This document shows positions 17,479 to 25,987 of a stretch of 64,000 nucleotides of DNA, piece after piece. This DNA is from CBDBCK01 sp965203345 (lineage in GTDB: Bacteria > Chloroflexota > Dehalococcoidia > Lucifugimonadales > Lucifugimonadaceae), in assembly GCA_965203345.1 (NCBI GenBank), contig CBDBCK010000028.1, positions 248,001 to 312,000 of the forward strand, in the 5' to 3' direction. The notes beneath the pieces were generated by a model that searched no databases, was not told the DNA's origin, and was given only the letters and a program-made list of their open reading frames with translations. Position 1 is the stretch's first letter, and every line of letters starts with the position of its first letter. A program made the translations under genes and the position numbers.

Positions 17479-18417
17479 ATGGAAGATGTGATTTTGGATG
17501 TGGATACCGGAGTAGATGATGCTCTGGCTCTGCTACTTGCAGTTAAATCACCGGCGCTCAATTTAATAGGAGTGACCTGTGTCGCCGGGAATGTCGGCAT
17601 ACATGACGTCGTGCAAAATACCCTCAAAGTGTTAGAAACGGCCGGGGCGTTCCATACACCCGTGGCCAAAGGTATTGGTCATCCTTTGATAGAGCCTTTC
17701 TATAAAGCTGAAAGAATTCATGGGCAAGATGGTTTAGGCGGCGTCAAAATGCCTGAGCCTATAGGAATGGTTGTGCCTGAGCATGCTGTACAGTTTTTGA
17801 GAGAAAGGTTGGTATCTTCCTCGCGTCCCATAACGTTGGTGTCCCTTGCACCATTGACCAATATCGCAATATTATTTATGCAATATCCGGAGGTCAAGTC
17901 TAAAATAAAGCGGCTCGCTATTATGGGAGGTGCGTTTTCTACCGGCAACGTCTCTCCTGTTGCGGAGTTCAACGTCAGACAAGACCCGGAATCTGCAGAT
18001 ATCGTCTTCCGGAGCGGGGTCCCCATAGTCATGTACGGCCTTGATGTGTTTACGAAAGTCAGGGTCTCTCGTGCTGAAGCCGAAACATTTCTTCAGTCTG
18101 ACAGCCCAGCCACTAAGCTAGCTGGCAATCTGCTCCTCTCTTTAATTCGGAACAACGGGTTAGAGGACGCCTCAATAGGGGACTCGGGTTGCGTTACTGC
18201 CATCATAGATCCCGCAGTACTGTCTACAGAGACCTATCCTGTACAAGTAGAACTTAACGGTATGTACACACGCGGTCAGACGGTGGTTGATCGGAGACCT
18301 TATCACGTACGTTGCAATAATCCTCAAAACATAGCCTATTCTACTCTTGTATCTGTAGGTATAGATGTGAACTCTGAACGTTGCCGCCGCATATTCATGC
18401 AGGCTGTATCATCTTGA
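17479..18417 (+). CDS. Inosine/uridine-preferring nucleoside hydrolase
   Basis: A 312-residue N-ribohydrolase that splits nucleosides to base and ribose. The calcium-binding D-V-D-T-G-V-D-D is at residues 7-14. The family's M-G-G-A and N-x-x-x-D-P-E-S-A-D motifs and the later catalytic region are present. A ribosome site, GAGAGGGATG, lies just upstream of the ATG. It is a single gene, convergent with the restriction-modification pair. Preference for purine or pyrimidine nucleosides cannot be read. 18418-18536 shows only a weak CCCC/GGGG hairpin. Confidence 0.9.
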   Translation: MEDVILDVDTGVDDALALLLAVKSPALNLIGVTCVAGNVGIHDVVQNTLKVLETAGAFHTPVAKGIGHPLIEPFYKAERIHGQDGLGGVKMPEPIGMVVPEHAVQFLRERLVSSSRPITLVSLAPLTNIAILFMQYPEVKSKIKRLAIMGGAFSTGNVSPVAEFNVRQDPESADIVFRSGVPIVMYGLDVFTKVRVSRAEAETFLQSDSPATKLAGNLLLSLIRNNGLEDASIGDSGCVTAIIDPAVLSTETYPVQVELNGMYTRGQTVVDRRPYHVRCNNPQNIAYSTLVSVGIDVNSERCRRIFMQAVSS

Positions 18418-18536
18418 TTTTGGCGTCGGTATTGTCTCGCTGATCCAATATGATCTGTCTGAATTTATGAGGGGTTACAACTCCCAGCCTATTTCCCACC
18501 CCTGCAGTCGGGGAATTATTTACCTAAATAAACGAA

Positions 18537-19139
18537 CTACCCGAAGATGAACTCGTCTGTGTGTTCAATTAGGGATTCAGGTATGGTCCACCAGATTTGC
18601 CAACTCATTGAAGGCGCCAATGAAAATCTAACACCTGTATCATTATCTTGAATAAATTGTTTGCCTTTTTCTGTCCATTCAGTATCACTTAATCCAGTTA
18701 AATGCTGTATGTCCACATAGCACACTTTGTAAATATGTTGCCTTCCTTGTTCGTTGTCTTCCTTACGATATGGAACAGTGATAATATTCGCGCTGTTCGA
18801 GTTTAAGTAGTTAGTAATATCCTTTAAATTCCCCTGAAACCGCGATAATCTATGTCCGGATAACTTCAATTTGCGCGCTTGTATTTGCCCGGATTTGACT
18901 TGAATACGGTGATAGTCGCTGTTTGTACGCACCTCTATATCAGCCTTATCGTCATGCCCCGCTTCCTGCCAGAATACTTGGTGTTGGGCTTTTGTATCTG
19001 ACTTAATAGCCTTAACAATCAACTCTTCCAATTCCCATCCTTTACATCGACCGCCATCAAATAGGTCGTGGTACTTGCCTAGATAGCTGATGAAGTGTTG
19101 CCGCATACGCGGTGTTAGTTTGTACACTGCTTCAACCAA
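18537..19139 (-). CDS. Probable type II restriction endonuclease
   Basis: A 200-residue protein whose first 25 bases overlap the end of a DNA methyltransferase gene. It contains A-D-I-E-V followed after about 12 residues by I-Q-V-K-S-G, which fits a PD-(D/E)xK nuclease core with an acidic residue, a spacer and a (Q/E)xK pair. I do not recognise a named restriction enzyme. Overlap with the methyltransferase is the main reason for the call. The start is TTG at 19137-19139; an ATG eleven residues later is possible. Confidence 0.65.
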   Translation of the reverse strand: MVEAVYKLTPRMRQHFISYLGKYHDLFDGGRCKGWELEELIVKAIKSDTKAQHQVFWQEAGHDDKADIEVRTNSDYHRIQVKSGQIQARKLKLSGHRLSRFQGNLKDITNYLNSNSANIITVPYRKEDNEQGRQHIYKVCYVDIQHLTGLSDTEWTEKGKQFIQDNDTGVRFSLAPSMSWQIWWTIPESLIEHTDEFIFG

Positions 19140-20044
19140 CTTCTACCGAATCTGGCGTATTCGGGATTGATTTCAATACCTAGAAACTCAACTCCAAGTG
19201 ATTTTGCAACAACACATTCAGACCCTGACCCCGTGAAAGGTATCAACGTGCGCCTCTGTTGACCGTTGATGCGGGACAAAATCAGCCGCCTGGTCAATTC
19301 CATTGGTTTCTGAGTAGGATGCTTGAGTACGTCATGGCTGACATGGTCTGCCAATTCGTTTGGTGGCCGCACTTCACCTCCACAATTCCTACATGCAAAC
19401 CACCGCTCTGCTCGTCCAGCACCACCAGCCAACGCGGGAATATCAATCACATCGCGGGGAAGTGCGCCGCCGTTATCGTTATAAATCGTCTTTTTCCCGA
19501 TCCTGCTGTACCTGCCCTTTGTACCGTTTCGCTCCCTGCCAGCGCATTTCAGGAAATGGGGCGTGTATGGTTCGCGGATTTGCTCAATTTCCAAAGTTGG
19601 TCGTTTGCTCCCGGGCTTCCAGAGGCACAGTATCGCCTCATGAGATCGTTGCCAGAACTTTGAGGATGGGACGGTTTTATTGGTGTAGTGCCACGCCAGC
19701 CAGCGTTGCTCATCCATTGGGTATTTGACCGCAATCCGTGCCAAAATCTCGTGGAACCCGTACACATATACCAAACCATTGTCGGCTAGCAGTCGAAAGC
19801 ACTGCTCTAGCCATCGAAGGCACCAGCCGACATAATCATCAATGGGTAAGTTATCGTTAATGGGCAAGCTATCGTTGTTGTCTCCAAAATCTTTGCCAAT
19901 ATTGTACGGCGGGTCGGCAATCACGACATCAAATTTTAGGTCAAAGGGTTGGTTTTTCAGAGTTTCCACCACATCGCCGGTGATAATGCGCGACTGGAAT
20001 ATGGGCTTTGAACAACAAGCCGTAATAGCATTGAGACTTGGCAT
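19115..20044 (-). CDS. Beta-class DNA methyltransferase (type II R-M)
   Basis: A SAM-dependent DNA methyltransferase. The catalytic D-P-P-Y lies near the N-terminus and the SAM-binding F-T-G-S-G-S near the C-terminus, which is the beta-class order. D-P-P-Y favours N6-adenine methylation, though N4-cytosine enzymes can also carry it. A C-R-N-C pair in the target-recognition region could bind zinc. I chose the ATG at 20044 because AGGGGGG stands upstream; a GTG at 20113 would add 23 residues and has no ribosome site. It protects host DNA against the endonuclease translated from the overlapping gene. The recognition site cannot be predicted. Confidence 0.85.
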   Translation of the reverse strand: MPSLNAITACCSKPIFQSRIITGDVVETLKNQPFDLKFDVVIADPPYNIGKDFGDNNDSLPINDNLPIDDYVGWCLRWLEQCFRLLADNGLVYVYGFHEILARIAVKYPMDEQRWLAWHYTNKTVPSSKFWQRSHEAILCLWKPGSKRPTLEIEQIREPYTPHFLKCAGRERNGTKGRYSRIGKKTIYNDNGGALPRDVIDIPALAGGAGRAERWFACRNCGGEVRPPNELADHVSHDVLKHPTQKPMELTRRLILSRINGQQRRTLIPFTGSGSECVVAKSLGVEFLGIEINPEYARFGRSWLKQCTN

Positions 20045-20155
20045 GGTGCTTACCCCCCTAAGCGGTAATTGCGAGTATCTAGCGTCCACGTGATGAGAAA
20101 TAAAGCGTTGCACTTCAGGGGAGCTCTACTCGTCCAAGAACTTTAGATTATAGGT

Positions 20156-20230
20156 TTACTCATTGCGTAAATCCTTCCGTGCCAAAACTAATTGTGCTAC
20201 GAATAAAAGTATAAGGGCAAATTGACTCAT
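20156..20230 (-). CDS. Possible 24-residue hydrophobic micro-ORF upstream of the methyltransferase
   Basis: On the minus strand GGAAGGA is followed by an ATG at 20228-20230 and 24 codons encoding a peptide with a membrane-like core (residues 4-16, FALILLFVAQLVL) and a charged tail. Its last codons and a second GGAAGGA-ATG start lie in the second copy of a 26-base direct repeat. It might be a leader or membrane peptide. It may also be chance. Confidence 0.25.
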   Translation of the reverse strand: MSQFALILLFVAQLVLARKDLRNE

Positions 20231-20250
20231 TGCGTAAATCCTTCCGTGCC
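20158..20250. repeat. Two exact 26-base direct repeats upstream of the R-M genes
   Basis: The 26-base sequence starting ACTCATTGCG occurs at 20158-20183 and 20225-20250, 67 bases apart. Both copies are identical. Read on the minus strand each carries GGAAGGA and an ATG start. It lies in the 268-base region between rlmN and the methyltransferase. Candidate roles are a control-protein operator or a duplicated translation start. Two copies are not enough for a CRISPR. Confidence 0.7.
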
Positions 20251-20312
20251 CAAACCGGGTTATTCTTGAAACCCTGTTTGCTAGTATGAGCATAAATTCA
20301 AGGTTTCGTATT

Positions 20313-21482
20313 TTACTGGTCTGATGTATGCAATAGCGAGTCAGGCGCGCCCTTCTGAATCTCTTGCCCTTTGAGCTGACCGCAACCCGCCTGTATATCT
20401 ATGCCTTTCTCCATACGTTGTGTGGAGGCTATCCCATATTTTGCAAGCTCTTTTTGAAAGTTGACTATCGACGTTCGGTTTGTACGCATGTAAGGACCTT
20501 GCTTAGTCGGATTGACGGGGATAAGGTTTACGTGGCACAGCATACCTTTCAGCAAGGCGCCCAAGTGTCTGGAGTGAGCTATAGAGTCGTTCTGTCCCTT
20601 CAGCATCACGTACTCAAAAAAGATACGCCTGCCGGTGCGTGCGCAGTACTCTCGACAAGCCGCCATAAGATCTTTGAGCATCCATCGGCGAGTTACAGGC
20701 ACTGTCTCTGATCGGGTAACGTCGTCTGGTGCGTGCAGCGACACAGCTAGGTTTATTTGTAGATTCTCATTCGACAAGCGGTGTATTTGTGGCACGAGCC
20801 CCACAGTGGACACTGTAATACGTCGAGCTGCTATTCCGAGACCTCTCTGATCGTTCAAGATTCGTATGGCACGCATAGTGTTATCGTAGTTATGTAGCGG
20901 CTCACCCATCCCCATAAATACCACGTTTGTTACTCCATGCCGATTATTATCTTGGTAGTATCCCTCCTCTATTGCCTCCTTGCGTGCTAACCTTTCCATA
21001 TGTGTCACCTGCCCGACTATTTCGCCTGTCTCAAGATGACGGCTGAACCCTTGTTGCCCAGTTGCGCAAAAAGTGCATCCCATGGCGCATCCTGCCTGGG
21101 TGGATACGCAAACCGTAGCCCTAGGTTTCCTGTGACCGTCCGCCTTGTAACGCATTAAAGTCGTCTCTATGAGCTCTCCGTCGTCAAGTCGAAGTAAAGA
21201 CTTGAAGGTCAGTCCATCTCGCGACCTGATTTGTCTTATTTCACAGAAAGGTTCTATAGAGAAGTTTGAGCAGAGTTTCCCTCTTAGAGTTGTCGGTAGT
21301 GAGATCATATCCGAAAAAGAATTTCGCAGCTCTTTGTATACACACTGAACAATTTGCGACGCGCGAAATCTCTTTTCGCCCATTTTTTCTACTTCACGGG
21401 TGAGATCTTCTAGGGTAAAGTTCAATATGGAATGAGGATGACTTTTACCAGCTAATTTAGTGGACTTCATTACAACGCTCAT
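20313..21482 (-). CDS. rlmN: 23S rRNA/tRNA adenine-C2 methyltransferase RlmN
   Basis: A 389-residue radical-SAM enzyme that methylates A2503 of 23S rRNA and A37 of some tRNAs. The iron-sulfur motif C-x-x-x-C-x-x-C is at 132, 136 and 139 in G-C-A-M-G-C-T-F-C. The second catalytic Cys lies in G-I-D-I-Q-A-G-C-G-Q-L near the C-terminus. The G-M-G-E-P-L-x-N-Y segment is present. The gene is divergent from the glycoside hydrolase with only 2 bases between the starts, so the two promoters must lie within the opposite genes. Confidence 0.96.
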   Translation of the reverse strand: MSVVMKSTKLAGKSHPHSILNFTLEDLTREVEKMGEKRFRASQIVQCVYKELRNSFSDMISLPTTLRGKLCSNFSIEPFCEIRQIRSRDGLTFKSLLRLDDGELIETTLMRYKADGHRKPRATVCVSTQAGCAMGCTFCATGQQGFSRHLETGEIVGQVTHMERLARKEAIEEGYYQDNNRHGVTNVVFMGMGEPLHNYDNTMRAIRILNDQRGLGIAARRITVSTVGLVPQIHRLSNENLQINLAVSLHAPDDVTRSETVPVTRRWMLKDLMAACREYCARTGRRIFFEYVMLKGQNDSIAHSRHLGALLKGMLCHVNLIPVNPTKQGPYMRTNRTSIVNFQKELAKYGIASTQRMEKGIDIQAGCGQLKGQEIQKGAPDSLLHTSDQ

Positions 21483-21484
21483 AC

Positions 21485-22771
21485 TTGAAATTCATGCAAA
21501 TACAGGACAATTTGAACTCTAGAGCAACGCTTAAGGATCAGGCGCTAACTATGCTTAAAGCCAATGTGCGCCAAGGTCGCGATAGGCGTTACGGGTTCGA
21601 CTACTACTATGTTATGCCTTCTCCAGGCCGTTATGAGTGGCAATGGTTTTGGGATTCTTGCTTTCACGCTATAGCTCTGTCCAAGCTGGACTTAGAGATG
21701 GCTAAGATGGAGCTTAGAACCTTGACCGCCACCCAGAGAAGAGATGGATTCATAGGACACATGAACTTCTGGGGAGAGTTTGGGGCTTTGTACGCAGCTT
21801 TGTCTTTTCAATCTAGTTTTGCTGAATGGAGGAACCTTCGTAGCTCCATGATACAGCCGCCCATACTGCCTCAAGCCATTGAGTGTGTGTTTGAGCAATC
21901 GGGTGATGAAGCCTTTCTAGCCGAGTTGTTGCCAAAAGCCGCACTATTCTACAAGTGGCTTTCCCGAAATAGGGATATAGATGGCGAAGGGCTTATATGG
22001 ATTTTGTCTCCCTTTGAGTCTGGTTTGGACAACAACTCCGCGTACGACGCTGTGATGGGTATCCGGCAAGCGACCCGCCAGCGATGGAACTGGGCTAACC
22101 ACCGGCACGACGTCATAAATATGTTGGTTCATAGGTGGAATATCCACTCAGCGACTGAAAGAGGAAACAGGGTGATGGCTGACCCATTCGTCAACGCTGT
22201 GTTTGCAGATGGATGGCGTACCCTATCCCGTCTTCATAGAGCTACGGGACGACAGACAGAGGCTTCAGAGAGCCTAGCTATGTCCGAGAGAATCGCTGAT
22301 GCATTGAACAGACGTTGCTGGGACGAAGAAAAAGGGTTGTATCGTCTGCTCTCCCCGATACTAACAGATGAGCATTATACCAATGCTCCAGTAACGGTGA
22401 ACTCGCTTTTTCCTGCCTTGCTGCCTGAAACGCCCCCTGAACGTCAAGCCTGGGTCATTGAAGGATATCTCCTAGATGAGTCGAAATTCTGGCGTAATCT
22501 CCCAGTGCCTTCGGTAGCTGCCGACGAGCCGTCTTACAGCCCTGACGATGAAGGTATGATATGGAGAGGCCAAAGCTCAATGGGGATGAATTGGCTCATA
22601 ACGAGAGGTTTGGTAGCGATTGAACGCTGTTCTGTAGCTAAACAGATAGCCAGAAAGTCTAAAGAAGCGGCAAGCGAGCAATTCTCCGAATTTTACTCTC
22701 CTGAAACCGGTAAAGGGCTCAGGGGCACGCAATTTGGGTGGGCCACAGTAGTTGTCAATATGTGTGATTAG
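21485..22771 (+). CDS. GH63-like (alpha/alpha)6 glycoside hydrolase
   Basis: A 428-residue protein that resembles the mannosyl/glucosylglycerate hydrolase and trehalase-like branch of GH63. It has Y-E-W-Q-W-F-W-D-S-C-F-H-A near residues 50-62, which matches the catalytic-acid W-D-S-x-F-H motif, and a C-terminal E-x-Y-x-P-E-T-G-K-G-L-x-G-T-Q-F-G-W segment with the probable general base. There is no signal peptide, so it acts inside the cell, perhaps recycling a compatible solute. I used the ATG at 21485; a second start, MQIQDN, lies three codons later. The exact substrate is unknown. Confidence 0.75.
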   Translation: MKFMQIQDNLNSRATLKDQALTMLKANVRQGRDRRYGFDYYYVMPSPGRYEWQWFWDSCFHAIALSKLDLEMAKMELRTLTATQRRDGFIGHMNFWGEFGALYAALSFQSSFAEWRNLRSSMIQPPILPQAIECVFEQSGDEAFLAELLPKAALFYKWLSRNRDIDGEGLIWILSPFESGLDNNSAYDAVMGIRQATRQRWNWANHRHDVINMLVHRWNIHSATERGNRVMADPFVNAVFADGWRTLSRLHRATGRQTEASESLAMSERIADALNRRCWDEEKGLYRLLSPILTDEHYTNAPVTVNSLFPALLPETPPERQAWVIEGYLLDESKFWRNLPVPSVAADEPSYSPDDEGMIWRGQSSMGMNWLITRGLVAIERCSVAKQIARKSKEAASEQFSEFYSPETGKGLRGTQFGWATVVVNMCD

Positions 22772-22908
22772 CGCCGCGCTATCTACTGATCTATGCTCAT
22801 TGTTCCTTGATGTGCTCAATTGCCACTTTTATATAAGAGTGAATCAAGGCACTCCACTATCACAGTTTTTCTCGTACAATTCTCAATAGTCCTTGAAGGA
22901 GTTCCAGA

Positions 22909-23688
22909 ATGCAAGAAACGATAAGAGACCCTGTACTGGAGACACAGCAACTCTCGGTCTATTACGACAAATCCCTCGCCATTGATCACGTCAATATAAA
23001 GGTGCCGAGGAATAAAATATTGGCTCTCATTGGCCCTTCTGGTTGTGGGAAGAGTACACTGTTGCGGTGCTTCAATCGAATGAACGATCTTATACCGTCG
23101 GCTGCCATTGAAGGCAAAACGTTATTCAATAATGCAAATATATACGACGCAAGCGTAGAACCGACTGAAATAAGGGTCAAGATAGGTATGGTTTTCCAGA
23201 GACCTAATCCTTTTCCGAAAAGCATATATGAAAACGTCGCGTTTGGTCTCCGTATAAATGGAATGACCGATGATGTGAACCAAGCCGTGGAGGAATCTCT
23301 AAAGAAATCAGCGCTGTGGGATGAAGTGAAAGACAGGCTTAAAGATAGTGGTCTGAGCCTTTCCGGAGGACAGCAACAGAGGCTTTGTATTGCCAGAGCG
23401 CTCGCTGTCAATCCTGAAGTTGTGCTTATGGATGAACCAGCCTCCGCATTGGACCCTATATCGACCCAGCACATTGAAGATCTGCTTCAAGAGTTGAGCC
23501 AAAAGGTAACTATAGTTATAGTTACTCATAATATGCAGCAGGCGGCGCGTATATCTGATTATGTGGCAGTTATGATGTCAGGGCAGGAGCGTATAGGCAA
23601 AGTGATAGACTTCGGGCGCAACGAAGACGTCTTTGGTAATCCCAAAGATCCGCGTACCGAAGCTTACGTTACGGGGAGAATAGGGTAG
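22909..23688 (+). CDS. pstB: Phosphate ABC transporter ATPase PstB
   Basis: A 259-residue ATPase of the high-affinity phosphate importer. Walker A is at 42-50 and the C-F-N-R-M-N-D segment after it is characteristic of PstB. The signature L-S-G-G-Q-Q-Q-R is at 151-158 and Walker B at 171-177. A good ribosome site (GAAGGAG) precedes the ATG. phoU follows after 9 bases. The other pst genes (pstS, pstC, pstA) are absent from the window, so the ATPase gene is separated from its permeases or they were lost. Confidence 0.95.
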   Translation: MQETIRDPVLETQQLSVYYDKSLAIDHVNIKVPRNKILALIGPSGCGKSTLLRCFNRMNDLIPSAAIEGKTLFNNANIYDASVEPTEIRVKIGMVFQRPNPFPKSIYENVAFGLRINGMTDDVNQAVEESLKKSALWDEVKDRLKDSGLSLSGGQQQRLCIARALAVNPEVVLMDEPASALDPISTQHIEDLLQELSQKVTIVIVTHNMQQAARISDYVAVMMSGQERIGKVIDFGRNEDVFGNPKDPRTEAYVTGRIG

Positions 23689-23697
23689 AAGTCTGAA

Positions 23698-24399
23698 ATG
23701 ATAATGAGAGCTAGGGAATCTTTTGACCAAGACCTGAAGCGGTTAAAGTTAGAGCTGAAGATGATGAGCCGCTTAGTAGAAAGTGCGGTCCATCAAGCTT
23801 TAGTCGCGCTTGAAAAGCGCGACTTGGAACTGTCCGACAGGGTAGTAGCTGCCGATGACCGTATAGACCAAAAGGAACGAGAGATAGCTGAGGCATGCAT
23901 AACTCTTATGAGACGTGAGGCGCCTGTCGCAGGCGACCTCAGACAGGTCATAGCGTCTCTTATGACTGCTGGAGAGCTGGAACGTATAGGTGACTACGCG
24001 GAAGGCATAGCTAAGATAAGCGTTGCAATGGGAGAGGATGAATTTCTTGTGGAGAAGCCTACAGATATTCCCGTGATGGTCGATATAGCTACGGACATGT
24101 TGAAGTGCAGCATTCAAGCCTACCTTCAAGATGATCCTTCAAAGGTAGAATCGATTGCAGCGAGCATCGGCCCAGAGGAAGAAAAGGTCGACTCTCTTCA
24201 CAGAAAGGTGAACGAAGGCTTGATTGAATTGATGAAAATTGACCCTAAAAAAACCTTAAATTGTATACATTTTCAGTGGATATCTCATAACATAGAGCGG
24301 ATAGCAGATAGGGCCACAAACATCGCTGAGAGAGCTGTTTATCGGTCAACGGGACGCACAGTGAGGATCCATCCTAAAGGATACCTGGAAGACAAGTAA
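23698..24399 (+). CDS. phoU: Phosphate signalling protein PhoU
   Basis: A 233-residue helical protein with two PhoU three-helix repeats. The second has the usual H-x-x-W-I-S-H-N-I-E-R-I-A-D-R-A-T-N-I-A-E motif. It links the Pst transporter state to the PhoR kinase and prevents excess phosphate uptake. It is co-transcribed with pstB. The start follows ATGATAATG; either Met is possible. Confidence 0.94.
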   Translation: MIMRARESFDQDLKRLKLELKMMSRLVESAVHQALVALEKRDLELSDRVVAADDRIDQKEREIAEACITLMRREAPVAGDLRQVIASLMTAGELERIGDYAEGIAKISVAMGEDEFLVEKPTDIPVMVDIATDMLKCSIQAYLQDDPSKVESIAASIGPEEEKVDSLHRKVNEGLIELMKIDPKKTLNCIHFQWISHNIERIADRATNIAERAVYRSTGRTVRIHPKGYLEDK

Positions 24400-24420
24400 A
24401 GACCGGATGAATTAGATTCT

Positions 24421-25152
24421 TTATTGTGCATTATCTACCTTTTTGTTGATATCCGTGAGTGTCTGTGGCAGAGTATCTAACCCTCCCATTTTTGGTCCAT
24501 CTATGTAATCTTGGTGCCATCCGTACCTATCAATGAGTACACCTTTTAAATTGGCTGATGATGCCCCCTTAATGTCAGCTTCAGGACGATCACCGACGTA
24601 AACTGCTTGTTCAGGGGTGATTTTGGCCTTGTTTAAAGCGTAATGAAATATCTTTGGATCGGGTTTTTCGTGACCCGCATCCATTGATGTAACAACAAAC
24701 TCCATAAGGGCACTGAGATCTAAATCTGCGCTTACATCTCGACCGCTTCTTGCCATATTGCTGATGACAGCTGTTCGAAAACCTGCTTTGTGCAAAATTT
24801 CCAGGCAGGGCTTCACATCCGGGAAAAGAGCGAGGTCATCGTGTGGCTGTGAACATACTTTGGTCCATATTTGAGCGGCTAGTTCTAAGCTAACGTCAAA
24901 CCCAGCTCCGCTTAAGATTATTTGCTCAAATCTCGCGTAAAAATTCTCAAGCATCTCCGGGTTCATCGTTCGGATAGGATGTTTTGCTGTCCATTGGCTT
25001 AAGAAAAGCTCTGCTCGGCGGTAACCTTCGTCTATTCCTTCCTTTGTGGGTTTTAGTCCGAACTCACCCGCTGCTCGTTGCTGTGTGACTTCACGAGGAG
25101 GATGAAATCTCGCTAGAGTGCCATATATGTCAAAAAATACCATCTCAATCAT
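24421..25152 (-). CDS. HAD-superfamily hydrolase, D-x-Y-G-T type
   Basis: A 243-residue HAD phosphatase/dehalogenase. Motif I reads F-F-D-I-Y-G-T-L. The usual second Asp of D-x-D-G-T is replaced by Tyr, as in L-2-haloacid dehalogenases (D-A-Y-G-T). Motif II has I-S-N and motif IV V-G-D-R-P-E-A-D. Loss of the second Asp normally goes with weak phosphatase activity, so a non-phosphatase role is possible. The context (between phoU and comF) gives no pathway. Confidence 0.75.
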   Translation of the reverse strand: MIEMVFFDIYGTLARFHPPREVTQQRAAGEFGLKPTKEGIDEGYRRAELFLSQWTAKHPIRTMNPEMLENFYARFEQIILSGAGFDVSLELAAQIWTKVCSQPHDDLALFPDVKPCLEILHKAGFRTAVISNMARSGRDVSADLDLSALMEFVVTSMDAGHEKPDPKIFHYALNKAKITPEQAVYVGDRPEADIKGASSANLKGVLIDRYGWHQDYIDGPKMGGLDTLPQTLTDINKKVDNAQ

Positions 25153-25198
25153 ATTAGATTCATTCTCTGCAATTTACTGTAAGCAGATTTTGTTCTGG

Positions 25199-25987
25199 TC
25201 AGTCTATTTCTCTTGCTAGAGCGACCGCTGTTACTGACTTGGCCCCCGCTATCTTTAAGGCTGCTGCTGCTGCTGATACAGTGCTCCCTGTAGTTATAAC
25301 GTCGTCTACTAAGACCACGTGTAGTCCCTCCGCTTTGTCAGAAGCACTAAAGGCGTCTTGTGCATGAAGCATGCGTTTCTCTCTCGTTTTGAGAGAGACT
25401 TGAGAAGGGGTATTTTTTATTTTGCGGATGATGCCGTCGTCTTGTTCGGCATTTAGTCGTAAAGAAACTGTTTTGGCAATAGCCGTTGCTTGGTTAAATC
25501 CTCGCAGGCGTTCTCTACGCGGATGAACAGGCATAGCCGCTACAGTTCTATGTTTGTCTCCATCAAGTCTTATATTTTCAGCAAGCATCTCTCCCAGGAC
25601 TTCACTCATTTGTCGGACGTGTTCATACTTCAAGGCGTGGATAGCCCGCCGTACCGCTCCTTCAAATACAAATGGCACAAGTACCATGTCTACTGACGGA
25701 AAAACTCTTGGACAATTTCTTCCCAGGCAAACTGTCTGTCTGTTGCCGCATATCAAACAGATATCGTTAGGCATACGCAGAGCCCGATTACGACACTTGA
25801 CGCAAAACAGAGAACCATACTCACTACATCCAACGCATTGGCTCGGATACAGAAGTTCCAGCGCTGATCGTGTCAAATTCCGCAGCCTTTTGTGTAGCTT
25901 GGATTTAAAGTCGTTTGTGTCGGTTAGAATGTTGTTATAACCCTTTGACAATGGAGGGAGTCTATTGAAACTAAACATAAGTGTCAA
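25199..25987 (-). CDS. comF: ComF family phosphoribosyltransferase-like protein
   Basis: A 262-residue protein with an N-terminal double zinc finger (C-V-G-C, C-V-K-C, then C-L-I-C and further Cys) followed by a phosphoribosyltransferase domain with the PRPP loop V-L-V-D-D-V-I-T-T-G-S-T. The L-Y-P-x-x-C-x-G-C start of the zinc finger is typical of ComFC. In competent bacteria ComFC helps DNA uptake; in others it is thought to be a salvage-type phosphoribosyltransferase. The longest frame overlaps the divergent hpf start by 23 bases, so the true start may be later. Confidence 0.87.
   Translation of the reverse strand: MTLMFSFNRLPPLSKGYNNILTDTNDFKSKLHKRLRNLTRSALELLYPSQCVGCSEYGSLFCVKCRNRALRMPNDICLICGNRQTVCLGRNCPRVFPSVDMVLVPFVFEGAVRRAIHALKYEHVRQMSEVLGEMLAENIRLDGDKHRTVAAMPVHPRRERLRGFNQATAIAKTVSLRLNAEQDDGIIRKIKNTPSQVSLKTREKRMLHAQDAFSASDKAEGLHVVLVDDVITTGSTVSAAAAALKIAGAKSVTAVALAREID

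Noticed and set aside
20158..20250. Possible CRISPR
   Set aside because: Only two repeats, a single 41-base spacer and no cas genes.
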